64,000 nucleotides of DNA. It comes from Micromonospora andamanensis. Lineage in GTDB: Bacteria; Actinomycetota; Actinomycetes; Mycobacteriales; Micromonosporaceae. The translations under genes were made by a program, and so were the position numbers. The notes beneath the pieces were generated by a model. It was given only the letters and a program-made list of their open reading frames with translations. It was not told the DNA's origin and made no database searches. Each line of letters begins with the position of its first letter. The stretch's first letter is position 1. Below are positions 8,585 through 16,442 of the stretch, piece by piece. The stretch covers positions 62,001 through 126,000 of the forward strand of contig NZ_BOOZ01000025.1 of the NCBI RefSeq assembly GCF_016863495.1, in the 5' to 3' direction.

Positions 8585-11002
8585 TCAGCCGCCGCAGGTG
8601 ACGGCGGGGTAATCGGCGGTACGCACTGTCGTGCCCGCGACGCCGTCGACGGTGACCCGGACGGTGGCCGCACCGGCTGGCACCGCAGGCGTCCGCGCGT
8701 TGAACTGCTGGTACGCGTTGGCGCCGGGCGCCACTCCGGTCACCGACCGCTGCCCGTACGCCGTCTCCAGCACCACGTCCACAGGCGCGTCATGGTCGTT
8801 GCGCGCCTGCACCGCCACGTAGGCGTTACCGCCGACGCACCGCGACTGGGCGCTGACCGTCACCGGCACCTCGGCCCCGGCGCCGGCCTCGAAGGCCCAG
8901 GTGTCCAGTTCGAAGAGGTCGACACCGGCCGGGCCGGCGTAGGTGAAGTACACGTCGTGCACGCCCGAGACGCCGTCGAGTTCGGCTGTCAGTTCCGTCC
9001 ACTCGCCCGGTGGCGCGTCGACCGGGATGGTCGCGACGACCGGCGCGGTGACCTCACCCAGTCGGATCTGGATCGACCCGCCGCTGGCGAGCGGCCGGAC
9101 CTTCGCCGTCACGCTGCCGGCACCGTCACCGAAGTCCACTGACGACAACGCCGTCCAGTCTCCGTCGTCGATGTCGCGCACGACCAGGTTCGGTGCGGCG
9201 TCGCCGAACTGCGCGGACCCGCCGTCGACCTTGGCGGTCGCCACGCCCTTGCTCCAGCCGAAGGTCTCCGCCTCGAACACCCGGTACGGGTCGAAGTCGC
9301 GGACCTGGTCGACACCGGCGTAGGTGCCCACCACCTGCTGGATCGTGCCGTCCGGGTTGAAGGCCAGTTCCTGGATGTGTGGGCTGCGGTACCCCTGGGT
9401 GGTGTTGCCGTTGATGCGCTTGTTCAACGTCGGGGCGTGGTACGTGAAGTAGTACCTGCCCTCGTACTCGAATACCGACTGGTGGTTGTTGCCGCCGGTG
9501 CCGGCGCCGAAGAACTGCGACTGGTTCGGGAACAGCACACCGGCGTAGGTCTCCTTCGGCCACTCCATCGGGTCGTCGGAGATCATGTAGCCGATCTGGC
9601 CACCACCGGGATAGCCGGGCAGCGGGGTCTGGTTGCCACCGAAGTCGTTGCCGCCGAAGTGCGACGAGTACGACAGGTAGTACCTGCCGTCGCGCTTGAA
9701 GACCTGGGCCGCCTCGAAGGCCACCGGGGCGTCCACCACCGCCGCAGTGCCCTCGGTCGACACCATGTCGTCACCGAGTTTGATGGCCCGCAGGTTCTTC
9801 GGGTTGTTGAAGCGCTCGGCCGGCGGCATGCTCGTCGACGCCGGGCCACCACCGAAGTAGAGGTACGCCTCTCCGTCGGAGTCCACGAGCGGCGCGGGGT
9901 CGAACTTCCAGGCGACGTCCTCGGCACCCGGGGTACGGCCGTCGATGAGCGTGCTCGTCCGCTCGCTGGTCCACGGGCCGACCGGCGACGCACCCGTGAT
10001 CACGTTGCTCGAACTGCCGTTGTTGGCGTAGTAGAGGAAGAACTTCTCCTGGCCGTCGACCACCTTCTTGGCCATGCCGGGGGCCCACGAGTTGGTGGTG
10101 AAGGGTGCCACGCCGTTCGGCCCGGCGACCTGGACCTCACCGTGGTCGGTCCAGTTGACCATGTCCGTCGTGGAGATCACGGTGATCTGGTTGATGTCGC
10201 CGTAGTTGATGCCCGGCGAGACGCCGGTGCTCGGGTTCGGCGCGTACCCCTGGGTGTCGTTCGTCAGGTACAGGTAGACCCGGCCGTCGTGGACGAAGCC
10301 GAAGCCGTCAGCGCCGAACTTGTGCCCGATCAAGGGGTTGTGCTCGCCGGGCAGCTTGCCGACCACCTCGATGGTCTTCGACGGTGCCGGCGGCGGTGCG
10401 GCACCGACCACCGACACGCCGTCCAGCTTGAAGTCCATCAGGTGCACCTCGGGGTCCGACGACGGCGTGCTCGTCCACGGCGTCTCGAAGAACAGCCGGG
10501 CGGTCGAGACGTTCTGCCCGGCCGGGATGGTGAAGGTCCCGTTGAACTGTGCCCACTGCCCCTTCGTGGCCACCACGCTCACCAGGTTCGTGTAGTTCGC
10601 CGCGCCGTAGTGCATCGTGGCGAAGAACTGCTTCGTCGCCGGTCCGTTCGGGTTCTCGTACTTGATCCGGGCGGTCAGGGAGTAGGTCTGCCCGGCCTGC
10701 ACCCGGCCGCTGAGGTCCTGCATAGGGCCGGACCCGGTGGTCGCCCGGTTGGTCACGAGCACGGCTGTCGATCCCGAGTGGGCGTCCGCCGTGAGCGACA
10801 GCGTGGCGCTGTCGGTCGCGTTGCCGTTGTTGACGAACCAGCCGGTGAGCCCGTCCTCGAATCCGCCGTTGACGACGAGATCGGTGTCGTCCGCCTGGGC
10901 CGGCGACCCGGCGCCGAGCCCCGTGGCCAGCATGAGCCCGACCGTGACGATAGCGGCGGCGCGTCGTACCGCCGCCCTTCGCACGCGATGTGTCACTGAC
11001 AT
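8585..11002 (-). CDS. Secreted GH43 family glycosidase with carbohydrate-binding modules
   Basis: 805 residues with signal peptide (RRAAAIVTVGLMLATGLGAG, cleavage near AQA). Order of parts: a CBM4/9-like domain (NGGFEDGLTGWFVNNGNATD onward, about 43-200); a GH43 five-bladed propeller (about 215-565) with GADGFGFVHDGRVYLY (base Asp region), FDPAPLVDSDGEAYLYFGG (pKa-modulating Asp) and EAAQVFKRDGRYYLSYS (acid Glu); a CBM6-like domain (FEAETFGWSKG..., about 575-700); and a C-terminal module shared with the next GH43 (712-805). The likely substrate is arabinose or xylose side chains of plant polysaccharides. It follows the other GH43 gene by 78 bases and probably shares its promoter. Confidence 0.9.
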   Translation of the reverse strand: MSVTHRVRRAAVRRAAAIVTVGLMLATGLGAGSPAQADDTDLVVNGGFEDGLTGWFVNNGNATDSATLSLTADAHSGSTAVLVTNRATTGSGPMQDLSGRVQAGQTYSLTARIKYENPNGPATKQFFATMHYGAANYTNLVSVVATKGQWAQFNGTFTIPAGQNVSTARLFFETPWTSTPSSDPEVHLMDFKLDGVSVVGAAPPPAPSKTIEVVGKLPGEHNPLIGHKFGADGFGFVHDGRVYLYLTNDTQGYAPNPSTGVSPGINYGDINQITVISTTDMVNWTDHGEVQVAGPNGVAPFTTNSWAPGMAKKVVDGQEKFFLYYANNGSSSNVITGASPVGPWTSERTSTLIDGRTPGAEDVAWKFDPAPLVDSDGEAYLYFGGGPASTSMPPAERFNNPKNLRAIKLGDDMVSTEGTAAVVDAPVAFEAAQVFKRDGRYYLSYSSHFGGNDFGGNQTPLPGYPGGGQIGYMISDDPMEWPKETYAGVLFPNQSQFFGAGTGGNNHQSVFEYEGRYYFTYHAPTLNKRINGNTTQGYRSPHIQELAFNPDGTIQQVVGTYAGVDQVRDFDPYRVFEAETFGWSKGVATAKVDGGSAQFGDAAPNLVVRDIDDGDWTALSSVDFGDGAGSVTAKVRPLASGGSIQIRLGEVTAPVVATIPVDAPPGEWTELTAELDGVSGVHDVYFTYAGPAGVDLFELDTWAFEAGAGAEVPVTVSAQSRCVGGNAYVAVQARNDHDAPVDVVLETAYGQRSVTGVAPGANAYQQFNARTPAVPAGAATVRVTVDGVAGTTVRTADYPAVTCGG
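8588..8869 (-). repeat. C-terminal module, copy A (GH43 protein, residues 712-805)
   Basis: This 94-residue module starts VPVTVSAQSRCVGGNAYVAV and has one cysteine near each end (probable disulfide). It matches the end of the neighbouring GH43 protein at 48 of the first 60 residues, also at DNA level, while the rest of the two proteins is unlike. The conserved core is QARNDHDAPVD and ETAYGQRSV. It looks like a duplicated all-beta surface or carbohydrate-binding module. Confidence 0.85.
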
Positions 11003-11080
11003 CCTCCTTGATCACTGCGGTGGATCCGGGGGTTCGGTAGCGACGGAGGTCGTGCCGGCCGACCGTCGTCGGGAAACAGG

Positions 11081-13504
11081 TCAGCAGTCCGCGGCCGGAT
11101 GGTTCGCGGTACGTACGGTGGTCACCGGCCGGCCGTCGACCGTGCCACTGACCCGGACTGTCACGGTGCCGGCGGGCACCGCCGCCGACCGGGTGTTGAA
11201 CTGCTGGTAGGCGTGGGCACCCGGCGCGACGTCCGACACCGACCGTTGGCCGTACGCGGTCTCCAGGACGATGTCGACAGGCGCGTCGTGGTCGTTACGG
11301 GCCTGCACGGCCAGGTACCCGCGGCCACCGACGCAGCGGGCCTGCGCCTCGACGGTCACCGGCAGTTCGGCCCGGTCGATCCGGAGTACGCCGAGCCGGG
11401 CGAGCTGGTAGCTCAGCGCCCGCTCCGGCGCGTCGATCTGGTTCTGGGTGCCGAACCCGCCGGCCTGTGCCGTTCGCGCCTCGGCCAGCCGGGCGAGCAT
11501 CGCGGCCCAGGCGTCGGCCGGATGTGCGGTCTCGTCGAGTGACCCGGCGTACGCGATGGCGGCTTCGAGCCGACTGGTGTCCAACGGCCGGCCCTGAGCC
11601 GTGAGCGTGTCGCTGAGCAGGAAGTGGTCGAAGTCGACATGCCCGCCGGTCTGCTGCGTCGCGTAGTTGAACAGGCCGACCCGGTGCCCCATGAAGTGGG
11701 CGAGACTGCCGTCGAGGGTCTGCGGGCCGACCCGGCTGCCCAACTGGGACCACTGGCGCCCGTCGAGGCTGTAGTGGAAGGTGGTCCAGAGCTGACCTGT
11801 CGGCGCGGCGAAGTCGAGGTCCGCCTTGAGGTGCACCTCGGTCGCCTCGCCCAGCGGTGCGGTGCTGCCGGGCAGGAAGTTCTCAAGCGTCGCCTGGTCC
11901 AGGTCGACAGCGAACGGCTGCCCCCGGTTCACCACGCCTATGGTGTTGACGCCACCGGTCCGCTTGACCGCCACGTACGAGAAGCCACGGTTGTAGGCGG
12001 CCAGACCGGCGACGTCGCCGTCCTTCATCCCGGAGATGTCCATCCTGGTCTCGACCGACTGCCGTGGCCCGAACGTCCGCTGCGACAGGGTGTTGCGGGC
12101 CTCCTCGAACCAGGCGAGTTCGGCACGGTTGGCGAGCTTGGTGTAGACGTAGTCGCCGGTGACCACCTTGCCGGCGGTGAGCCGCAGCCAGCCGGCGCGC
12201 TCGGTCAGTGACCAGTACCTGTTGTCCGGGGCGTGGTTCCACTGCCACGCCAGGTCCAGCCGCGAGCCGTTCGGCGCGATCTCCGCCTCGCCTCCCGGCG
12301 GTGCCGTCCACTGCTCGTCCAGGTACGACTTGTGTGGTGCGTCGTTGGCGAAGTCGTCGGAGACCACGATGCTCTGCTGCCGGGCGAACAGTTCCTCGGC
12401 GGGGCTGAGCCGGATCGGCTTGGCGAAGGTGCCGTCCACCGCCACGACCCCGTTGGCTCCGAAAGTCGGCCACCCGCCTGACCAGGTGGCGGGGATGAGC
12501 GCCGGGATGCGGCCGATCGGGAAGGTGTCCCGGAAGAACATGCCGTACCAGTCCGTCGCCCCGCCGTCGCGCGCGATCGGGACCAGGCTGCCCTGCGCGA
12601 AGCCGTTGGAGTTGAGCACGCCCCGTGCCTCGTAGGTGTTCACGCCGCCCGCCGCGGTGTAGCGACCGAGCAGTTCCCGGGAGCGGAACATGACGACCTG
12701 CCGGCCCTGGCCGGAGGGCCAGGTGATGATCACCGCGTAGTACCAGCCGTCGATGTGGTAGAACTGCGCGCCTTCGAACAGCCCGCCGATGAACGGCTGG
12801 CCGGCGTAGTCACCAGCGGTGAAGATGTTCGGGTAGTCCGCCGTGATCGCGGTCAGGTCGGCGTTGAGCCGCACCGCGCTGGTACCCCCGGAGCCGTGGA
12901 AGATGTACGGCGTGCCGTCGACGTCGAAGAAGAGCGACGGGTCGTGCAGGCCCCGACCGAGCGCGGTGCGCTGCCACGGGCCGTTCTCGATGTCGTCGGT
13001 GCGGTAGAGGTACGCTCCGCCGAGGTTGTTGGTGTTGAACACGACGTAGAAGACGCCGTCGTGGTAGCGCAGCGACGAGGCCCACTGGCCCTGTCCGTAC
13101 GAGTTCTGCCCGTTGCGCAACGAGAACGCGTCACCGACGCTCGCCCGGTTGAACACGTAGTTGACGATCTCCCAGTTGACGAGATCGTGGGACTTCATGA
13201 TCGGCGCCCCCGGGCTGAGGTGCATCGTCGTGCTGATCATGTAGTAGACGTCGCGGCCCTCGTCGTTCTCGGCCGCCGGCACCCGTTCCACGCTGATGTC
13301 CGGCACGTCGGAGCGCAGCAACGGCACGCTGTACGTGCCGTCCCCCCGGTCGGTCGAGGTGTAGGACGACGGAGGGGACCACTCGTCGGCGGCGTGCGCC
13401 ACACCACCTGGGGAGATGGTGGCGGCGCAGAGCAGCATGCCGGCCGCCACCCGAGGGATCCGGCGCGATGGGCGGAGGGCGGAAGGGCCGTCAGACACCT
13501 GCAT
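11081..13504 (-). CDS. Secreted GH43 family glycosidase (arabinanase/xylosidase type)
   Basis: 807 residues from the ATG at 13504. Earlier in-frame starts (13543, 13570) fall next to or before a LacI-type operator, while 13504 has a GGAG seven bases ahead. A Tat/Sec-like signal follows (SRRIPRVAAGMLLCAATISP). The propeller begins LLRSDVPDISVERVP (catalytic Asp near the start) and contains LHDPSLFFDVDGTPYIF and GLFEGAQFYHIDGWYYAV (acid Glu). A beta-sandwich GH43 C2-type domain (about 395-640, DEQWTAPPGG, WFEEARNTLSQR) and the shared C-terminal module (714-807) follow. Likely an arabino- or xylo-oligosaccharide hydrolase working with the downstream GH43. Confidence 0.9.
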   Translation of the reverse strand: MQVSDGPSALRPSRRIPRVAAGMLLCAATISPGGVAHAADEWSPPSSYTSTDRGDGTYSVPLLRSDVPDISVERVPAAENDEGRDVYYMISTTMHLSPGAPIMKSHDLVNWEIVNYVFNRASVGDAFSLRNGQNSYGQGQWASSLRYHDGVFYVVFNTNNLGGAYLYRTDDIENGPWQRTALGRGLHDPSLFFDVDGTPYIFHGSGGTSAVRLNADLTAITADYPNIFTAGDYAGQPFIGGLFEGAQFYHIDGWYYAVIITWPSGQGRQVVMFRSRELLGRYTAAGGVNTYEARGVLNSNGFAQGSLVPIARDGGATDWYGMFFRDTFPIGRIPALIPATWSGGWPTFGANGVVAVDGTFAKPIRLSPAEELFARQQSIVVSDDFANDAPHKSYLDEQWTAPPGGEAEIAPNGSRLDLAWQWNHAPDNRYWSLTERAGWLRLTAGKVVTGDYVYTKLANRAELAWFEEARNTLSQRTFGPRQSVETRMDISGMKDGDVAGLAAYNRGFSYVAVKRTGGVNTIGVVNRGQPFAVDLDQATLENFLPGSTAPLGEATEVHLKADLDFAAPTGQLWTTFHYSLDGRQWSQLGSRVGPQTLDGSLAHFMGHRVGLFNYATQQTGGHVDFDHFLLSDTLTAQGRPLDTSRLEAAIAYAGSLDETAHPADAWAAMLARLAEARTAQAGGFGTQNQIDAPERALSYQLARLGVLRIDRAELPVTVEAQARCVGGRGYLAVQARNDHDAPVDIVLETAYGQRSVSDVAPGAHAYQQFNTRSAAVPAGTVTVRVSGTVDGRPVTTVRTANHPAADC
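11084..11365 (-). repeat. C-terminal module, copy B (second GH43 protein)
   Basis: Second copy of the 94-residue module (LPVTVEAQARCVGGRGYLAV onward, ending HPAADC). It keeps both cysteines and the QARNDHDAPVD and ETAYGQRSV core of copy A, which is 2.5 kb away. The copy is preceded by a FIVAR-like helical stretch (SRLEAAIAYAGSLDETAHPA) that copy A lacks. Confidence 0.85.
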
Positions 13505-13545
13505 GGAGGGGCTCCAGACGCGAGTGTTACGGGGAGCCTCCATGC

Positions 13546-13559
13546 TGTTAGCGCTAACA
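13546..13559. promoter_or_regulatory. LacI-family operator
   Basis: TGTTAGCGCTAACA is a perfect 14-bp palindrome with the central CG step and flanking TTAGCGCTAA typical of actinobacterial LacI-family repressors of glycoside hydrolase genes. It lies 42 bases upstream of the chosen GH43 start and should control the two GH43 genes, perhaps also the WxL-type genes behind them. No lacI gene is in the window, so the repressor is encoded elsewhere. Confidence 0.8.
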
Positions 13560-13654
13560 TAGATCGTCAAGACCTTGGCCGAGATCGATCCGAAATATTC
13601 GGGAAACAGGCCCCGGCGGCGGGCGGCCCGGAGCGGCGCCGGACCGTCCAGTGG

Positions 13655-13672
13655 GGACCGCTCCTTCGGTCC
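13655..13672. terminator. Candidate hairpin downstream of the S4 gene
   Basis: GGACCG and CGGTCC pair around a CTCCTT loop, 64 bases past the S4 stop on the minus strand. There is no T-run, as usual in such G+C-rich genomes, so terminator activity is only inferred from position. Confidence 0.35.
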
Positions 13673-13735
13673 GCCGGGGGCCCGGACGGCTCCGTCACCG
13701 TCGAGAGCCGACCGGGCCGCACCGGCTATCCGGGT

Positions 13736-14344
13736 TCAGCGGGAGTAGTACTCGACGACCAACTGCTCGTCGCAGAGGACCGGCACCTCGGCGCGCTGAG
13801 GCAGCCGGGTCAGCCGCGCGGTCAACCCGGACAGGTCGACGTCCAGGTACGCGGCGGGGCGCTGCGGGGCATGGGTACCGGCGGCGGCGATCACGAAGGG
13901 CGTCTTGGCCCGGCTACCCTCGCGTACGGCGAGCACGTCTCCGGGGCCCAGCCGGGCGGACGGCCGGTCGACCCGCCGGCCGTTGACGCTGACGTGCCCG
14001 TGACTGACGGCCTGACGGGCCTGGTAGATGGTGCGGGCGAGGCCGGCGCGCAGGACGAGCGCGTCAAGTCGGCACTCCAGGTCGATCATCAATTCCTCGC
14101 CCGTCTTGCCCGGGCGCCGCACCGCCCGGTCGAACGCCCGCCGCAGCTGCCGTTCCCGCAGGTCGTACTGAGCCTTCAGGCGCTGCTTCTCCAGCAGTCG
14201 GACCTTGTAGTCGCTCTCCTTGCTGCGCGCCCGGCCGTGCACACCCGGCGGGTAGGGCCGTCGCTCGAAGTAGCGCACGCACTTGGGCGTCAGCGGGATG
14301 CCGAGCCGGCGGGAGCGCTTGATCTTAGGGCGGGACTGGTTCAT
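13736..14344 (-). CDS. rpsD: 30S ribosomal protein S4 (uS4), isolated gene
   Basis: 202 residues from the ATG at 14344 (GTG 14350 and ATG 14347 are also in frame but lie too close to the AGAGAGG ribosome binding site). The uS4 pattern is clear: [45 protein letters not shown], the S4 RNA-binding domain [20 protein letters not shown] with [17 protein letters not shown], and the terminal [12 protein letters not shown]. It binds 16S rRNA to nucleate 30S assembly. There are no ribosomal neighbours; instead an iron box lies 15 bases upstream. This suggests a paralogue made under iron shortage, but it may be the only S4. Confidence 0.9.
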   Translation of the reverse strand: MNQSRPKIKRSRRLGIPLTPKCVRYFERRPYPPGVHGRARSKESDYKVRLLEKQRLKAQYDLRERQLRRAFDRAVRRPGKTGEELMIDLECRLDALVLRAGLARTIYQARQAVSHGHVSVNGRRVDRPSARLGPGDVLAVREGSRAKTPFVIAAAGTHAPQRPAAYLDVDLSGLTARLTRLPQRAEVPVLCDEQLVVEYYSR

Positions 14345-14358
14345 CATCACCTCTCTAG

Positions 14359-14377
14359 TAAGGTAAGGCTAACCTAA
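14359..14377. promoter_or_regulatory. DtxR/IdeR-type iron box between divergent rpsD and DUF2470 genes
   Basis: TAAGGTAAGGCTAACCTAA matches the 19-bp DtxR/IdeR/DmdR consensus TTAGGTTAGCCTAACCTAA at nearly all positions. The whole intergenic space is 47 bases, so one bound iron-repressor dimer pair would cover the start regions of both genes. Predicted effect: repression when iron is plentiful. Confidence 0.8.
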
Positions 14378-14391
14378 ACGGAGGTGACACG

Positions 14392-15093
14392 TTGGACAAG
14401 ACGCTCCCGACGGTGACGGCCGGCACCCCGGCCGAGCGGCTGCGTACGCTGCTCGCGGTCACCGAGTCACTGACCCTGCGTACCCCGCTGCACCGCGCGG
14501 GCCTGGTCGGACGGCACACCGTCGCCGCCGACGGACGGTTGCGCCTGGCCCTGCCCGCCCGGGCCGCTGTGGCCCGGAACCTGCTCGACCTGGGCGAGAC
14601 ACCAGCGCTCGTCGACCTGACCGACCTCGCTCCCCTGCCCGTACGCGACCGGGTCCGCGCCCGTGCCACCCTGACCGGCTGGCTCGCCCTCGACGATCTC
14701 GACGGTGGCGAGGTGACGGCTCTGCTCGACCTGGCCAGCGCCGAGCTCGTCGACCCCGACGGCGATGCCAGCGTGGATCCGGACGCCCTGGCCGACGCGC
14801 GCCCCGATCCACTCGCCCGGTACGAGGCGGAACTGCTACGCCACCTGCACCGACATCCGGACGCGATGCGACGACTGAGCAGACGGGCCGTCGTCGACCT
14901 CGGCGGCCACGCCCGCGCCGTTCACCCACTCCGGCTCGACAGGTACGGGATCGTGCTGCGTCTGGAGTTGCCCACGCACCACCGGGACGTCCGGATCGCC
15001 TTCGACAGCCCGGCCACCGGGCCCCGGGAGGCGACGGCGCACCTGGTCCGGTTGACCGGCGCCCACCTGTCCTGCGTCACCTCGCACCCGTAG
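14392..15093 (+). CDS. DUF2470 domain protein, iron-regulated
   Basis: 233 residues from a TTG at 14392 with GGAGGTG seven bases ahead. The C-terminal half resembles DUF2470: HPDAMRRLSRRAVVDLG, then HPLRLDRYGIVLRLEL and VRIAFDSPATGPREATAHLV. The N-terminal half is a split-barrel-like alpha/beta region (RAGLVGRHTVAADGRLRLAL). DUF2470 occurs in HugZ-type haem-degrading or haem-binding proteins and in genes near siderophore systems. With the iron box 15 bases upstream, a role in haem or iron handling is likely. The catalytic chemistry is not shown by any visible motif. Confidence 0.65.
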   Translation: MDKTLPTVTAGTPAERLRTLLAVTESLTLRTPLHRAGLVGRHTVAADGRLRLALPARAAVARNLLDLGETPALVDLTDLAPLPVRDRVRARATLTGWLALDDLDGGEVTALLDLASAELVDPDGDASVDPDALADARPDPLARYEAELLRHLHRHPDAMRRLSRRAVVDLGGHARAVHPLRLDRYGIVLRLELPTHHRDVRIAFDSPATGPREATAHLVRLTGAHLSCVTSHP

Positions 15094-15127
15094 CGCGTCA
15101 CCACGTCCCTCCGCGAACGGAGTCTCC

Positions 15128-15895
15128 ATGCCGCCCAGCCGAATGCAGCCCAGCCGAGCAGAACTGGCCCGCACCCTGGTCAGCAGCACGACCCTGGCCA
15201 CAGTCGTGGCCGGGGACCTGCCCGCCGTCACCGGCGTACGACACGGCGCCGACGCCGACGGGCGCGTCCTGCTGATCTGTCACCGGGGCGACCCGCTGAC
15301 CACCGGAGCCCGCGACGTGTTCGTGGAGATCGCCGATGAACCACCGTTGCCGTTCTCGCCCGGCTGGGGCCGGGTCCGGATCGGCGGTCGGGCGATCCCG
15401 CTGAGCGGGACCGCGGCCCGGGTCGCCGCCGACGTGGTCGCCACCACCTTGCCCGATCCCGACCTGCTCGACATCGGCCACGGCACCGTCATCGTCGAGG
15501 TCGTGCCGAGCCGCGTCACGCTCCTTCCCCGCCGGTCCGAACCGCACGAGGCCCACGGATCTGAGCTGGTCATCGACCTCGCCGACTACCGCGACGCCGG
15601 CCCGGATCCGGTGGCACCCATGGAACGGCCGCTGCTTGTCGATCTGGTCGACCACCACGGTCCGCAGCTCTATCCGTTCCTTCGACGACAACTTGTCGCT
15701 TCGGGCGTCGACCTGCCCGCTGACTGCCTGCCGTGCCTACTGCGGCTCGACCGGTACGGAATGCTGGTCTCCGTGCCCGACGGCGACGGAACCGCCTGCT
15801 ACCGACTCTGCTTCACGCCACCGCTGGACGGCCAGCAGGATCTGCTGGACCGGCTGCACCCGGTGCTGTTCCACGATCGCTGCGACCACACCTGA
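15128..15895 (+). CDS. Second DUF2470 domain protein
   Basis: 255 residues, 34 bases after the previous gene and in the same direction, with CGGAG seven bases before the ATG. The N-terminal part (TLVSSTTLATVVAGDLPAVT, VLLICHRGDPLTTGARDVFV) looks like a pyridoxamine-oxidase-type split barrel, and the C-terminal part (LVDLVDHHGPQLYPFLRRQL, LLRLDRYGMLVSV) is DUF2470-like. The LRLDRYG motif is shared with the upstream protein, so the pair are distant tandem paralogues in one iron-regulated unit. Together they could form a heterodimeric haem- or siderophore-handling protein; this is inference. Confidence 0.65.
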   Translation: MPPSRMQPSRAELARTLVSSTTLATVVAGDLPAVTGVRHGADADGRVLLICHRGDPLTTGARDVFVEIADEPPLPFSPGWGRVRIGGRAIPLSGTAARVAADVVATTLPDPDLLDIGHGTVIVEVVPSRVTLLPRRSEPHEAHGSELVIDLADYRDAGPDPVAPMERPLLVDLVDHHGPQLYPFLRRQLVASGVDLPADCLPCLLRLDRYGMLVSVPDGDGTACYRLCFTPPLDGQQDLLDRLHPVLFHDRCDHT

Positions 15896-16019
15896 CGAGC
15901 CGCCCGCGCGACCACCCGGTAGACAGACGCAGCTGCGCCCCGAAAGCCGGCGCGACTGCCGCAGCTGCGAGGCCTGCAACGCCTTTGGGCTTGTGGATGC
16001 ATGGCGTAGGGTGAGCGCC

Positions 16020-16442
16020 GTGACGATGTTTCGCATGGGCGAGGCGGCGGACCTGCTGGGCGTCAGCGCGGACACGGTACGGCGCTGGGTCGACGCCGGC
16101 CGCCTCAGCGCCGCCCGCGACGAACAGGGACACCGGGTCATCGACGGCGTCGACCTGGCCGCTTTCGTCCGAGCGCAGGCTGACGACCCGGACGACCGGG
16201 CGGACGAGTCCTCGGCTCGTAACCGGTTGCGGGGCATCGTCACCGCCGTGGTCAAGGACGCCGTGATGGCCCAGGTGGACATCCAGGCCGGCAGGTTCCG
16301 GGTGGTGTCGCTGATGAGCCGCGAGGCCGTCGACGATCTGGGGCTCACCGTCGGCTCGGTGGCGATCGCGGTGATCAAGTCGACGACAGTCGTCGTGGAG
16401 AAACCCCCGGCCCACCCGGACATCAGGAGGAACGGCTCATGA
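16020..16442 (+). CDS. HTH-TOBE molybdate-binding regulator
   Basis: 140 residues from the GTG at 16020, which has AGGG about ten bases ahead. N-terminal MerR/excisionase-type helix-turn-helix: RMGEAADLLGVSADTVRRWVDAGRL (residues 4-28). After a short acidic linker a Mop/TOBE domain follows (about 72-130): RNRLRGIVTAVVKDAVMAQVDIQAG, VVSLMSREAVDDLGLTVGSV and AVIKSTTVVVE. Such proteins bind molybdate or tungstate and regulate or buffer uptake. The stop overlaps modA (ATGA), so it is the first gene of the molybdate operon. Confidence 0.88.
   Translation: MTMFRMGEAADLLGVSADTVRRWVDAGRLSAARDEQGHRVIDGVDLAAFVRAQADDPDDRADESSARNRLRGIVTAVVKDAVMAQVDIQAGRFRVVSLMSREAVDDLGLTVGSVAIAVIKSTTVVVEKPPAHPDIRRNGS

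Noticed and set aside
6540-8612. 690-codon open frame on the plus strand across the WxL-type genes
   Set aside because: It runs antisense through two genes with signal peptides and family motifs, and its own product is low-complexity.
13736-14344. Reading the missing N-terminal cysteines of S4 as proof of metal sparing
   Set aside because: Ordinary S4 proteins of Streptomyces and mycobacteria also lack them; only the iron box and the isolated position are unusual.
15636-16019. N-terminal extension of the molybdate HTH-TOBE protein
   Set aside because: The in-frame stretch overlaps the end of the DUF2470 gene and is Arg/Pro-rich; the helix-turn-helix begins right after the GTG at 16020.
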